A DNA stretch of 64,000 nucleotides from NCBI RefSeq assembly GCF_004803475.1, contig NZ_SRKY01000002.1, positions 592,854 through 656,853 on the forward strand. Direction: 5' to 3'. The stretch is from Aliishimia ponticola (lineage in GTDB: Bacteria > Pseudomonadota > Alphaproteobacteria > Rhodobacterales > Rhodobacteraceae). The position numbers and the translations under genes are program-made. Below the pieces are notes generated by a model. The model saw nothing but the letters and a program-made list of their open reading frames with translations, did no database searches and was not told the DNA's origin. Positions 54,849 to 63,557 of this stretch are shown in pieces (the stretch's first letter is position 1; each line of letters starts with the position of its first letter).

Positions 54849-54896
54849 GCTGCTACAACGGCTTCCTGGCGTAGCAGCGACGTATCATAACGGAGC
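54849..54896 (+). ncRNA. SAM/SAH riboswitch of metK
   Basis: Stem P1 pairs GCTGCTAC (54849-54856) with GTAGCAGC (54871-54878). The loop holds the conserved ACGGCTTCCTGGC. Downstream, GGAGC (54892-54896) can pair with GCTTCC in the loop (54861-54866), forming an H-type pseudoknot that hides the GGAG ribosome-binding site of metK. This is the arrangement of the small SAM/SAH riboswitch found in Rhodobacteraceae upstream of metK. Binding of SAM or SAH should block metK translation. Match is by eye. Confidence 0.92.
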
Positions 54897-54902
54897 ACTT
54901 TC

Positions 54903-56069
54903 ATGTCCAGACAGAACTACACCTTCACCTCGGAATCCGTTTCGGAGGGGCACCCCGACAAGGTGTGCGACCGCATTTCAGATGCGATCCTTGACGCATT
55001 CCTGACAGAGGAGGCGACAGCGCGCGTCGCGTGCGAGACTTTCGCGACCTCCGGCATGGTGGTCATCGGTGGCGAGGTGGGGCTGTCCGATCAGGACAAG
55101 CTGAAGAACTACATGGGCCGCATCGGCCAGATTGCGCGCGATTGCATCCGCGATATCGGCTATGAGCAAGAGCAGTTCCACTGGAACACCTGCCATGTGC
55201 TGAACTTCCTGCATGAGCAATCGGCGCATATCGCGCAGGGCGTCGACAAGGATGGCGCGGGCGATCAGGGGATCATGTTCGGCTATGCGACCGACGAAAC
55301 CCCCGAATTGATGCCGGCACCGATCCAGTATTCCCACGCAATTTTGCGCCGTCTGGCCGAGGTGCGTAAATCCGGCGAGCAGCCCACGCTGCGCCCCGAC
55401 GCCAAATCGCAGCTGTCCGTGCGCTATGAAGACGGCAAGCCGGTTGGGGTGTCTTCCATCGTGTTGTCGACGCAGCATGAAAGCGAGGATCAAACCTCCG
55501 ACGATATCCGCGCCATCGTGGAACCTTACATCCGCGAGATTCTGCCTTCTGGCTGGATTTCCGAGGAAACTGAATGGTGGGTCAACCCGACCGGCACTTT
55601 CGTGATCGGCGGGCCGGATGGCGATGCGGGTCTGACGGGCCGCAAGATCATCGTGGACACCTATGGCGGCGCGGCGCCGCACGGGGGCGGGGCGTTCTCC
55701 GGCAAAGACCCGACCAAGGTGGACCGCTCGGCGGCCTATGCAGCGCGCTACGTGGCCAAGAATATCGTGGCGGCGGGTCTGGCAAAGAAATGCACGGTGC
55801 AGCTGTCCTATGCGATCGGCGTGGCCAAGCCGCTGTCGATCTATGTGGATACCTACGGCACGGGCGAACTTCCCGATGCGGTGATCGAAACGGCAATCGG
55901 CAAGGTGGTCGATCTGACCCCGCGCGGCATCCGTGAGCATCTGGACCTCAACAAGCCGATCTATGAACGCACGGCGGCTTATGGCCATTTCGGCCGCGAG
56001 CCAGAAGCCGATGGCGGGTTCAGCTGGGAAAAGACCGATTTGGTCGAGGCGCTGAAGAAAGCCGTCTGA
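54903..56069 (+). CDS. metK: S-adenosylmethionine synthase
   Basis: 388 residues from ATG 54903. [24 protein letters not shown] starts the family; [22 protein letters not shown] and the [47 protein letters not shown] phosphate-binding block are all present. It makes SAM from methionine and ATP. Its start is controlled by the SAM/SAH riboswitch just before it; only six bases separate the hidden GGAG from the ATG. A terminator lies after the stop. Confidence 0.97.
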   Translation: MSRQNYTFTSESVSEGHPDKVCDRISDAILDAFLTEEATARVACETFATSGMVVIGGEVGLSDQDKLKNYMGRIGQIARDCIRDIGYEQEQFHWNTCHVLNFLHEQSAHIAQGVDKDGAGDQGIMFGYATDETPELMPAPIQYSHAILRRLAEVRKSGEQPTLRPDAKSQLSVRYEDGKPVGVSSIVLSTQHESEDQTSDDIRAIVEPYIREILPSGWISEETEWWVNPTGTFVIGGPDGDAGLTGRKIIVDTYGGAAPHGGGAFSGKDPTKVDRSAAYAARYVAKNIVAAGLAKKCTVQLSYAIGVAKPLSIYVDTYGTGELPDAVIETAIGKVVDLTPRGIREHLDLNKPIYERTAAYGHFGREPEADGGFSWEKTDLVEALKKAV

Positions 56070-56099
56070 TCGGGCCTGTTCTGGCAAGTGGTATTCGAG

Positions 56100-56129
56100 G
56101 GCGCTCCCATTCCGGGGGCGCCTGTTGCT
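56100..56129 (+). terminator. Terminator of metK
   Basis: GGCGCTCCC (56100-56108), loop ATTCC, GGGGGCGCC (56114-56122), one G.U pair, then TGTTGCTTTT. It lies 30 bases after the metK stop. Confidence 0.8.
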
Positions 56130-56226
56130 TTTCGGAAAGGGGGCGGCCGCCGCGCGGCATGGTTTCAGCGGCCGTGGCCGCTCTGGCGCTTGCCCCGGTG
56201 CGGCGGCGCGGGTAAAGGCCCGGGCC

Positions 56227-56928
56227 ATGACAACTCCTGAACGCCCGCACCGCAATTTCTATGGCCGCCGCAAGGGCAAGCACCTGAAGGCCAGTCAAGA
56301 ACGCTATGTCGAAGAAGACCTCGCCGCGTTGAGCCCCGGCGCGGTGGACTGGGACGTGAACCCGGACCGGACACCGTTGGATGTGGCGACGCTGTTCGGC
56401 GGGCGCGATCTGTGGCTGGAGGTCGGGTTCGGCGGCGGCGAGCACATGGTGCATCAGGCCGCGCAGAACCCGGATGTCGGAATCATCGGGTGTGAGCCGT
56501 ATATCAACGGTGTGGCCATGCTGCTGGGCAAGATCCGCAAGGCCGGTGTCCAGAATCTGCGCGTGTATCCGGGCGATGCGCGCGACATGTTCGACGTGCT
56601 GCCGGACGCGTCGATTTCCAAGGCGTTTCTGCTCTATCCCGACCCGTGGCCCAAGGCGCGCCACCATCGTCGCCGCTTTGTGACGCCCGAACATCTGGAG
56701 CCGCTGGCACGGGTGCTCAAGCCCGGGGCGGAGTTCCGCGTGGCCACCGATATTCCCGATTACGTGCGCCAGACGCTGGAACAGGTGCCGCGTCATGGAT
56801 TCGAATGGCTGGCCGAAGGGCCACAGGATTGGCGGGTCGCGTGGGATGACTGGATTTCGACGCGCTACGAACAAAAGGCGCTGCGCGAGGGCCGGGTGCC
56901 GCATTACCTGACTTTCCGCAAAATCTAA
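56227..56928 (+). CDS. trmB: tRNA (guanine-46-N7)-methyltransferase
   Basis: 233 residues from ATG 56227. SAM-binding start WLEVGFGGGEHMVHQAAQNPDVGIIGCEPYINGVAMLLGKI; the TrmB motif FLLYPDPWPKARHHRRRFV and later GAEFRVATDIPDYVRQTLE, plus basic tail. It methylates G46 of tRNAs to m7G. The N-terminal basic part (RNFYGRRKGKHLKASQERY) precedes. A stem-loop repeat (56964-56982) lies past the stop, then aroA. Confidence 0.95.
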   Translation: MTTPERPHRNFYGRRKGKHLKASQERYVEEDLAALSPGAVDWDVNPDRTPLDVATLFGGRDLWLEVGFGGGEHMVHQAAQNPDVGIIGCEPYINGVAMLLGKIRKAGVQNLRVYPGDARDMFDVLPDASISKAFLLYPDPWPKARHHRRRFVTPEHLEPLARVLKPGAEFRVATDIPDYVRQTLEQVPRHGFEWLAEGPQDWRVAWDDWISTRYEQKALREGRVPHYLTFRKI

Positions 56929-56940
56929 GGCCGGGTGCCG

Positions 56941-56982
56941 GATTTCGGCACGAAATCCGTCCCGGAAACCGTGCCGGTTTCC
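56941..56982. repeat. Tandem stem-loops after trmB, including copy 2 of GGAAACCG/CGGTTTCC
   Basis: GATTTCG-gca-CGAAATC (56941-56957), then GGAAACCG-tgc-CGGTTTCC (56964-56982) followed by GGCG. The second is a close copy of 23125-23143, in both cases behind a plus-strand gene. Confidence 0.6.
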
Positions 56983-57065
56983 GGCGCGCGCCTGGAACGT
57001 CCCGGTGATGGACCTTCGCGCGCGGGATTGGTATCAGGCGGCAATATCTCAAGAAGGAGTGGCCG

Positions 57066-58409
57066 ATGTCAGGTCATGGCGATCCGGTTCCGATGATCTC
57101 CCACCCGGTGACGGGGCTTACAGGCGTGGCCGATGTGCCCGGCGACAAGTCGATTTCCCACCGCGCGTTGATCCTCGGGGCACTGAGCGTGGGGGAGACT
57201 CGGGTGACGGGCCTTCTCGAAGGGCAGGACGTGCTCGATACCGCAAAGGCGATGCGCGCCTTCGGGGCCGAGATCGAAAAGCGCGGCGACACATGGCATG
57301 TGCATGGGGTTGGCGTTGGCGGCTTTGCGGAGCCGGACCAGGTGATCGATTGCGGCAACTCCGGCACCGGTGTGCGGCTGATCATGGGCTGCATGGCGAC
57401 CTCGCCGATCAGCGCGACCTTTACCGGCGATGCCTCGCTCAACAAGCGGCCGATGGCGCGGGTGACCGATCCGCTGGCGCTCTTCGGGGCGCAGGCGGTG
57501 GGCCGGTCCGGCGGGCGCTTGCCCATGACCATCGTCGGCGCGGCAGAACCTGTGCCGGTGCGCTATGTGGTGCCGATGCCGTCGGCGCAGGTGAAATCGG
57601 CGGTTCTGCTGGCGGGTCTTGGTGCGCCGGGTCAGACGGTCGTGATCGAAAAGGAAGCCACCCGCGACCATACGGAACGGATGCTGCGCGGCTTTGGCGC
57701 CGAGCTCTCGGTCGAGGACAGGGAAGAAGGCCGCGTCATCACGCTGACCGGGCAGCCGGAACTGACCGCGCAGGACATCGCCGTGCCGCGGGACCCGTCT
57801 TCTGCGGCCTTCCCTGTCTGCGCGGCCATTGTCACGCCGGGATCGGATGTGCTGGTGCCGGGCATCGGGCTGAACCCGACGCGGGCGGGGCTGTTTACCA
57901 CGCTGCGCGAAATGGGCGCGGATCTGACCTATGAGAATGAGCGCGAAGAGGGCGGCGAGCCTGTGGCGGACCTGCGCGCGCGGTATTCGCCCGACATGGT
58001 GGGGATCGACGTCCCGCCAGAGCGTGCGGCCTCCATGATCGACGAATACCCGATCCTGTCGATTGTCGCATCCACCGCGCGCGGGCGCACCATGATGGCG
58101 GGCGTCAAGGAGTTGCGGGTCAAGGAATCCGACCGGATCGATGCGATGGCCACGGGGCTGCGCGCCAATGGCGTTACCGTGGACGAGGGTGAGGATTGGT
58201 GGGCGGTCGACGGGCTCGGCCCGCAAGGGGTGCCCGGCGGCGGCACCTGCGCGACGCATCTGGACCACCGTATCGCGATGTCCTTCCTGATCCTTGGCAT
58301 GGCCGCGCAAGCGCCGGTTAGCGTCGATGATGGCGGCCCGATCTCGACCTCTTTCCCGATTTTCACCGACCTGATGCACGCATTGGGAGCCCGGATCGAG
58401 GCTGTGTGA
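57066..58409 (+). CDS. aroA: 3-phosphoshikimate 1-carboxyvinyltransferase (EPSP synthase)
   Basis: 447 residues. Phosphate/PEP-binding blocks: [32 protein letters not shown] (Asn98-Ser99-Gly100), [23 protein letters not shown], and the late [13 protein letters not shown] and [15 protein letters not shown]. Overall sequence resembles class II (CP4-type) EPSP synthases, but at the position that is Ala100 in CP4 it has Gly, as in glyphosate-sensitive enzymes. It joins shikimate-3-phosphate and PEP. GAAGGAG precedes the ATG. A small membrane protein and cmk follow. Confidence 0.96.
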   Translation: MSGHGDPVPMISHPVTGLTGVADVPGDKSISHRALILGALSVGETRVTGLLEGQDVLDTAKAMRAFGAEIEKRGDTWHVHGVGVGGFAEPDQVIDCGNSGTGVRLIMGCMATSPISATFTGDASLNKRPMARVTDPLALFGAQAVGRSGGRLPMTIVGAAEPVPVRYVVPMPSAQVKSAVLLAGLGAPGQTVVIEKEATRDHTERMLRGFGAELSVEDREEGRVITLTGQPELTAQDIAVPRDPSSAAFPVCAAIVTPGSDVLVPGIGLNPTRAGLFTTLREMGADLTYENEREEGGEPVADLRARYSPDMVGIDVPPERAASMIDEYPILSIVASTARGRTMMAGVKELRVKESDRIDAMATGLRANGVTVDEGEDWWAVDGLGPQGVPGGGTCATHLDHRIAMSFLILGMAAQAPVSVDDGGPISTSFPIFTDLMHALGARIEAV

Positions 58410-58411
58410 TC

Positions 58412-58918
58412 ATGGGCCGGTTCTTCATCCTCAGCCTCGTCGTCGCGATCCTGTGCCTCGCCGCGTTCCGTTTTCTGGTGCCGGGCCTTACGGCTGTCGA
58501 AACGCTGCCCTTCGATCTGCGCTTTGGCGGCTATGACCTGACCAGCACACAGGACTATCTGCGCGATCTGGACGCGCGCGGGCAAACCGGCGCCTATCTG
58601 ACATTCTATCGCTGGATCGACACGGTCTTTCCCGTGGCGGTCTTCGGTGTCGTCGCATCGGCGATCTGGGGGCTGTGGTGGCGTCCGGCGCCCGCCATTG
58701 CGGTGCTGGGTATCCTCGTTTCGGCGGGCTACGTGGTGGCCGATTACGTCGAAAACGCCTCTGTCGCGGCGCTGTTGCGCACGGGGGCCGACGGGGTGAC
58801 AGCGGATGCCGTGCTGATCGCATCCTCGGCCACGCAGGGCAAATGGGTCGCGCTGCTTGCGGCGGCGATGCTGGCGGTGCTTGGGCTTTTGGTGACGCTG
58901 GTGCGGGGGCGCGACTGA
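58412..58918 (+). CDS. Small membrane protein of unknown function
   Basis: 168 residues from ATG 58412 (a GTG at 58406 overlaps the aroA stop). About four hydrophobic segments: [77 protein letters not shown]. No known motif. Its stop overlaps the cmk start (TGATG). It is sandwiched between aroA and cmk and may simply ride with them. Confidence 0.75.
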   Translation: MGRFFILSLVVAILCLAAFRFLVPGLTAVETLPFDLRFGGYDLTSTQDYLRDLDARGQTGAYLTFYRWIDTVFPVAVFGVVASAIWGLWWRPAPAIAVLGILVSAGYVVADYVENASVAALLRTGADGVTADAVLIASSATQGKWVALLAAAMLAVLGLLVTLVRGRD

Positions 58919-59529
58919 TGGCCTTCACTATCGCCATCGACGGGCCAGCGGCGGCGGGCAAGGGGACGATCTCCAAGGCGGTCGCGGCGCATTTCGGCTT
59001 TGCCCATCTGGATACCGGGCTGCTGTATCGGGCGGTGGGGGCCAAGCTGCTGGCCGGGGTGGACCCGATCGTGGCCGCGCAATCGCTGGTGCCCGAGGAT
59101 CTGGAAGACCCCAGCTTGCGCACGCCGGATGTGGCGCAGGCGGCCTCCAAGGTGGCGGTCATCGGCGAGGTGCGTGCCGCGCTGCTCGACTTTCAGCGCG
59201 CCTTTGCCCGCCGGGCAGGTGGCGCGGTGCTGGATGGGCGCGACATCGGCACGGTGATCTGCCCACGGGCCGAGGCAAAGCTGTTCGTCACCGCCAGCGC
59301 AGAGGTGCGGGCGGATCGCCGCTGCAAGGAACTGATCGGGCGCGGGATCGAGGCCGATTTCGACACGGTCCTGGCCGATGTCAAAGCCCGTGATGCCCGC
59401 GATATGGAACGCAGCGAAGCGCCGCTGAAACCGGCGCAGGGTGCGGTGCTGATCGACACGTCCGAGTTGGACATCGACGCCGCCATTGCCGCTGCCATTG
59501 CCGCGATCGAGGCCCGCAAGGGCGCATAA
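58918..59529 (+). CDS. cmk: Cytidylate kinase
   Basis: 203 residues from ATG 58918. P-loop [24 protein letters not shown] at residues 5-28; [46 protein letters not shown]; and the typical Cmk tail. It phosphorylates CMP and dCMP. In many proteobacteria it lies next to rpsA; here about 4 kb of other genes come between. Confidence 0.95.
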   Translation: MAFTIAIDGPAAAGKGTISKAVAAHFGFAHLDTGLLYRAVGAKLLAGVDPIVAAQSLVPEDLEDPSLRTPDVAQAASKVAVIGEVRAALLDFQRAFARRAGGAVLDGRDIGTVICPRAEAKLFVTASAEVRADRRCKELIGRGIEADFDTVLADVKARDARDMERSEAPLKPAQGAVLIDTSELDIDAAIAAAIAAIEARKGA

Positions 59530-59606
59530 CCTCCCCGCGCCGGGCTTGACAGTCCGCGCCTGCCGGTCACTGTGACCCGGAAAATCGGGCGACAAGAGGG
59601 GCGGCG

Positions 59607-60596
59607 ATGAAACAGCGCAAAATCGGTGAAGCGGCGGTGTCGGCACTGGGATATGGGGCCATGTCCTTTGCCGAATTCTACGGGCCGACAACGGAAGAAA
59701 ACTCCTTCGCCATACTCGATGCCTGCCGCGACGCGGGCGTGACGCATATCGACACGTCGAATGTCTACGGCATGGGCCGATCGGAAAAGGCCATCGGCCA
59801 ATATCTGAAGGACCATCCCGGCGCGCGCGACAGCTTCCATATCGCGACCAAGGCGGCGATCACCCGGCGGGACGGGGCGCGGTTCTTCGACAACTCGGCC
59901 GAGCATCTGGAAAGCGAACTTGATGCCTCGCTCGAGAAGATGGGGATCGAGTGTGTGGATTTGTTCTATGTCCACCGGCGCGAGGCTGAACGCCCCATCG
60001 AAGAGGTGGCCGAAACGCTGGGCCGTCTGGTCGCCAAGGGCAAGACGCGCGCCGTCGGCTTTTCCGAAATCGCGCCCTCGTCGCTGCGGCGTGCCCATGC
60101 GGTGCATCCGGTGGCGGCGGTGCAGTCGGAATATTCGCTGCAAACCCGCGCGCCGGAACTGGGGCTGGTGCAGACCTGTGCCGAACTGGGCGTGGCGCTG
60201 GTCGCGTTCTCGCCCGTGGGGCGGTCGCTTCTGACCGACCATCCGCTGGATGCCGACATCATTCCCAGCCTGCCCTTCCTTGCGCCCAACCCGCGCTTTG
60301 CGCCGCCCAACTACGCGCGCAATCTGGAACTCACCGCACCGTTCCGCGCGCTGGCCGCCGAAATGGGCCTGCCCGCCGCCGGGCTTGCGGTGGCGTGGTG
60401 CCTGGCCAAGGGCGATCATGTGATCCCGATACCGGGCACGCGCTCGGTCGCTCACTTCCGCGAGTTGCTGGCCGGGGCCGAGGCGGAGCTGAAGCCCGAG
60501 GACGTGGCCCGGATCGAGACCGTTCTGCCGGTGGGCTGGGCGCATGGCGACCGCTATTCGGCGGATCAGTGGGTCGGGCCAGAGCGGTATTGCTAA
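59607..60596 (+). CDS. Aldo/keto reductase
   Basis: 329 residues. TIM-barrel family with the catalytic Asp-Tyr in HIDTSNVYGMGRSEKAIG (Asp, Tyr), the Lys in FHIATKAAITRRDG and His in VDLFYVHRREAERPIEEV. The C-terminus has GLAVAWCLAKGDHVIPIPGTRSVAHFRELLAGAE, the NADP-binding strand. It reduces carbonyl compounds with NADPH. GAGGGGCGG lies upstream of the ATG. Substrate unknown. Confidence 0.92.
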   Translation: MKQRKIGEAAVSALGYGAMSFAEFYGPTTEENSFAILDACRDAGVTHIDTSNVYGMGRSEKAIGQYLKDHPGARDSFHIATKAAITRRDGARFFDNSAEHLESELDASLEKMGIECVDLFYVHRREAERPIEEVAETLGRLVAKGKTRAVGFSEIAPSSLRRAHAVHPVAAVQSEYSLQTRAPELGLVQTCAELGVALVAFSPVGRSLLTDHPLDADIIPSLPFLAPNPRFAPPNYARNLELTAPFRALAAEMGLPAAGLAVAWCLAKGDHVIPIPGTRSVAHFRELLAGAEAELKPEDVARIETVLPVGWAHGDRYSADQWVGPERYC

Positions 60597-60680
60597 GCCT
60601 CACAGGCGATCACGACAGAGTGGTTTCGGGATTGGGGCGACCCGCGCTAGGCTGGCAAGACCAGCAACGGGGGGATCGAC

Positions 60681-61289
60681 ATGCAACGCAGACTATTGGC
60701 ACCGGGTCGGGGAATTGCCGCCACGCTGGGGCTTTGCCTTTGTGCGGCCATGGCGATGGCGCAGGACGCGCCGGGTTCTGCCAAGCCGGACCCGCAACTG
60801 CCGCAGCCGCCCGCCTCTGAACCCCCTGCGGTCGAACCGCCGATGACCTTTGCACGTCTGGCCGCGATCGTGACGGCTGTTGATCCGGAGGCGCGGGTCT
60901 TTGGCAATGGTGTCGAATTCACGCTGGACGACATTCCCATCATCGTGGTGGCCGATATACGCGCGGACCGGATGCGGGCGATGGTGCCGATCCGCTCTGC
61001 CGAGGGGCTGTCGCCGGACGAATTGATGCGGCTGATGCAGGCCAATTTCGATTCGGCGCTGGATGCGCGCTACGCGGTGGCGCAGGGGCGGCTGTGGGGC
61101 GTGTTCATCCACCCGCTTTCACCGTTGGAGCGCGAGCAATTCCTGTCGGGGCTGGTGCAGACGATCAACCTCGCCCGGACCTATGGATCGGCCTATTCGG
61201 GCGGTGCGATGATCTTTGGCGGCGGCGACACGAATGACATCTATCGCGGCCTTCTCGAAGAGCTTCTGAAAAAGGGCGAGGCGCTATAG
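60681..61289 (+). CDS. Secreted protein, YbjN/secretion-chaperone-like
   Basis: 202 residues. A signal peptide (AATLGLCLCAAMAMAQ) is followed by a Pro-rich spacer (PQLPQPPASEPPAVEPP) and an alpha/beta domain: MTFARLAAIVTAVDPEARVFGNGVEFTLDDIPIIVVADIRADRMRAMVPIRSAEGLSPDELMRLMQANFDSALDARYAV. The pattern recalls YbjN and the CesT-like secretion-chaperone fold, but only loosely. It likely works in the periplasm. Ends EALYDIYRGLLEELLKKG. No firm function. Confidence 0.6.
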   Translation: MQRRLLAPGRGIAATLGLCLCAAMAMAQDAPGSAKPDPQLPQPPASEPPAVEPPMTFARLAAIVTAVDPEARVFGNGVEFTLDDIPIIVVADIRADRMRAMVPIRSAEGLSPDELMRLMQANFDSALDARYAVAQGRLWGVFIHPLSPLEREQFLSGLVQTINLARTYGSAYSGGAMIFGGGDTNDIYRGLLEELLKKGEAL

Positions 61290-61329
61290 ACCCGCACATG
61301 CCAGTGCCCGCACCCTGATCGGCGCCGGG

Positions 61330-61710
61330 TCAGACCGGTTCCACCGTGCGCGCCGCTTCGGCATCGAACTTGGCGCGGGCCGCGTCGATATTGGGCAGAT
61401 TCTTGAGCGCCCATTCCCCCATCGCCCGGACCGGTGCGCAAAAGGATTTGCCCAGCGGGGTCAGCGCATATTCGACCTTGGGCGGGATCGTCGGGTAATA
61501 GGTGCGGCGCACCAGCCCGTCGCGTTCCAGATCGCGCAAGGTCAGGCTGAGCATCCGCTGCGAGATGCCCAGATGCCGCTTGAGTTCGTTGAAGCGCATC
61601 ACCTCTGCGTAATCCAGCGAGATCACGATCAACATGCTCCAGCGGTCGCCGATCCGCGACAGCACTTCGTTGATCCGGGAGCAATCGGGGCAATCCGAGC
61701 CGTCCATCAT
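61330..61710 (-). CDS. HxlR-type (DUF24) redox-type regulator
   Basis: 126 residues from ATG 61710 (MMDGSDCPDCSRINEVLSRIGDRWSMLI), chosen for an AAAAAGGGA site seven bases upstream; ATG 61737 is also possible. The winged helix reads RIGDRWSMLIVISLDYAEVMRFNELKRHLGISQRMLSLTLRDLERDGLVRR. CPDC near the start may sense electrophiles or thiols, as in YodB-like regulators. It is divergent from the nitroreductase, its likely target. Half-sites of an inverted repeat flank this start (TTTGTAAC at 61724-61731, GTTACAAA at 61786-61793). Confidence 0.85.
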   Translation of the reverse strand: MMDGSDCPDCSRINEVLSRIGDRWSMLIVISLDYAEVMRFNELKRHLGISQRMLSLTLRDLERDGLVRRTYYPTIPPKVEYALTPLGKSFCAPVRAMGEWALKNLPNIDAARAKFDAEAARTVEPV

Positions 61711-61723
61711 GGGTGGTTCCCTT

Positions 61724-61793
61724 TTTGTAACCGACATTCCGAAATGTGCCTTCTTGCAGGCGCGTCAGTGTCGATTATATCGCCAGTTACAAA
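61724..61793. promoter_or_regulatory. Candidate HxlR operator: TTTGTAAC ... GTTACAAA
   Basis: TTTGTAAC (61724-61731) and its inverted copy GTTACAAA (61786-61793) lie 54 bases apart in the space between the divergent regulator and nitroreductase genes. Such TTACAAA-like half-sites are common for HxlR/DUF24 regulators. The function of each half is inferred. Confidence 0.45.
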
Positions 61794-61819
61794 TTTATAC
61801 CACTGTGATGAGGACTCTC

Positions 61820-62458
61820 ATGAGCACGACCCTGTTTGACAAGTTGAGCTGGCGCTACGCAACCAAGAAGATGGACCCGTCCAAGCCGGTTCCGCAGGAA
61901 AAGGTCGACAAGATCGTCGAAGCGGTGCGGATGGCGCCGACCTCGTCGGGCACGCAGCCCTATCACCTGTTTGTCGTGACCAACCCGGAAACACGGGCGG
62001 AAATCCGCAAGGTGGCATGGGATCAGGCGCAGATCACCGACGGATCGCACCTGCTGGTCTTCGCCGCGTGGGACAACTATTCCGAAGGCCGGATCGACGC
62101 GGTTCTGTCGCAGCTTGAGCAAGAGCGCGGCAAGGCCGAACTGCTGACCAATTACTACGAGAACCTCAAGGCTAACTACCTGCCGCGCGATGCCGAGGTG
62201 AACTACAACCACGCCGCGCGTCAGGCCTATATCGGGCTGGGCTTCGCGCTTGCTGCGGCGGCGGAACTGGATGTCGACAGCACGCCGATGGAAGGGTTCG
62301 ACCCTGAGAAGGTCGATGAAATCCTCGGCCTCAAGGACAAGGGGCTGCGGTCCGTCCTGCTGCTGCCGCTGGGCTACCGCGAGGCCGACAAGGATTGGCT
62401 GGTGAACATGAAGAAAGTCCGCAAGCCGCGCGAAGAATTCGTCACCGAACTGGCCTGA
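61820..62458 (+). CDS. Nitroreductase-family NAD(P)H oxidoreductase
   Basis: 212 residues from ATG 61820 (MSTTLFDKLSWRYATKKMDPSKPVPQEKVDKIVEAVRMAPTSSGTQPYHLFVV), the start with GATGAGG upstream. The FMN-binding SSGTQP and the C-terminal LLPLGYREADKDW are present. It reduces nitroaromatics or quinones, using FMN. The HxlR gene is divergent, consistent with control by an electrophile-sensing regulator. A terminator hairpin follows. Confidence 0.92.
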   Translation: MSTTLFDKLSWRYATKKMDPSKPVPQEKVDKIVEAVRMAPTSSGTQPYHLFVVTNPETRAEIRKVAWDQAQITDGSHLLVFAAWDNYSEGRIDAVLSQLEQERGKAELLTNYYENLKANYLPRDAEVNYNHAARQAYIGLGFALAAAAELDVDSTPMEGFDPEKVDEILGLKDKGLRSVLLLPLGYREADKDWLVNMKKVRKPREEFVTELA

Positions 62459-62485
62459 GGCTGCCCGAAACGAGGCAAAATTAGA

Positions 62486-62515
62486 CAACGGGCGGGGGCA
62501 TGGCTCCGCCCGTTG
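62486..62515. terminator. Convergent terminator hairpin
   Basis: CAACGGGCGG (62486-62495) pairs with CCGCCCGTTG (62506-62515), a 10-bp stem between the nitroreductase and VPLPA-CTERM genes. No T run follows on either strand, so strength is uncertain. Confidence 0.6.
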
Positions 62516-62536
62516 CGGTATCTCTACCGCGCCAGA

Positions 62537-63241
62537 TCAGCTCTTGCGGCGGCGGGTTGCGGCAAAGCCAAGCAGACCGGTGGCCAGCAAGGCGGCCCCG
62601 GCTGGCAGTGGCACCGGCGCGACACTGGCCGAATAGCCGGTGGTGCGGATTTCCTCGCCACCAAAATACTCCCAAGCCAGGAAGCTGTCGGAAATCTGAT
62701 ACCCCGACGGGCCGACGGAGCGGCTGCCAAAGAACAAGTCGGCCGTGCCCGTGCCGCCTGTGCCTGCCCATTCCCCGAACATGCGGAAGGACAGAAGGGT
62801 CGGATCACCGGCGGTCAGGTCGGTATCGGTCCACAGGGCGGCCTCTGCGCCATCGGGTCCAATAAGGGTTGTCAGGATATCCGATGTTTCCCACGTCGCG
62901 CTGCCTAGGGTGACCGGATCTTTCAGCGACACGTCGGAATAACCGAAATGATCATGGACTACGGCGACCGACCCTCCGGCGGGATAGCTGACGACGCTGG
63001 CGGTATCCACCAACAGCGTGAAGTTGATCGATCCCGCGGACGGCGCGATGCCGAAGACGAGATCATCATTGTCTTCCGGCGGAGCGGACGGGCTTGAGGT
63101 GCCGGTGGAACTGACGTCAAAATCAGCGGCAGTCCAGCTGGCCGTCACGTCCAGTTCGATAACCGCAGCAGACGCAGTTGTGGCAAGCCACATGGCGCCG
63201 GCAGCAGCGAGGGGTAGTATGGTTCTATGAAAAATCGTCAT
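62537..63241 (-). CDS. Secreted VPLPA-CTERM sorting-domain protein
   Basis: 234 residues from ATG 63241; AAGGAGA lies five bases upstream, while an ATG at 63247 overlaps it. Signal peptide MTIFHRTILPLAAAGAMWLATTASA. Then a Ser/Thr-rich beta domain (DVSSTGTSSPSAPPEDNDD; INFTLLVDTASVV; ...). The tail is VAPVPLPAGAALLATGLLGFAATRRRK, the exosortase sorting signal. It should be placed on the surface. It sits alone, with the rpsA leader upstream and divergent. Confidence 0.85.
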   Translation of the reverse strand: MTIFHRTILPLAAAGAMWLATTASAAVIELDVTASWTAADFDVSSTGTSSPSAPPEDNDDLVFGIAPSAGSINFTLLVDTASVVSYPAGGSVAVVHDHFGYSDVSLKDPVTLGSATWETSDILTTLIGPDGAEAALWTDTDLTAGDPTLLSFRMFGEWAGTGGTGTADLFFGSRSVGPSGYQISDSFLAWEYFGGEEIRTTGYSASVAPVPLPAGAALLATGLLGFAATRRRKS

Positions 63242-63557
63242 GAACATCTCCTTTTCACTTAAATATCCGGGGCAAACTCGACCCGGTGCGATTAGCGTAC
63301 GAGGCGGCCCCGAAATGCCGCAAGTCAGGAATTCCGCCAGTTGGGCGGTGGCAAGCGGTTTTCGGGGGCGTTCCAGGGCGGTGCTCTTGCAAACGGGCCG
63401 ATCTTCACGTATACGCGCCCGCGTTGAAGCGGGGAAACACCCGCACAGGCGAGCAGGGTCGGAAATCCGGCCCTGTTTGTGTTTATTTCAACCAACCCAA
63501 AGACCGGCGGAGACAACCGCGCGGCCAGCAACAATTGAAAAGGACTTGAAACGCCAT
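63242..63557. other. Intergenic region upstream of rpsA with a leader hairpin
   Basis: The divergent promoters of the VPLPA-CTERM gene and rpsA must be here. A strong stem-loop is at 63454-63475. The sequence 63270-63450 is GC-rich with no gene. No -35/-10 pair could be identified with confidence. Confidence 0.4.
63454..63482 (+). promoter_or_regulatory. Terminator-like hairpin in the rpsA leader
   Basis: CAGGGTCGG, loop AAAT, CCGGCCCTG (63454-63475, one G.U pair), followed by TTTGTGTTTATTT. It lies about 80 bases before the rpsA start, so it may be a leader attenuator or the terminator of an upstream transcript. Its shape suits an intrinsic terminator. Confidence 0.6.
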
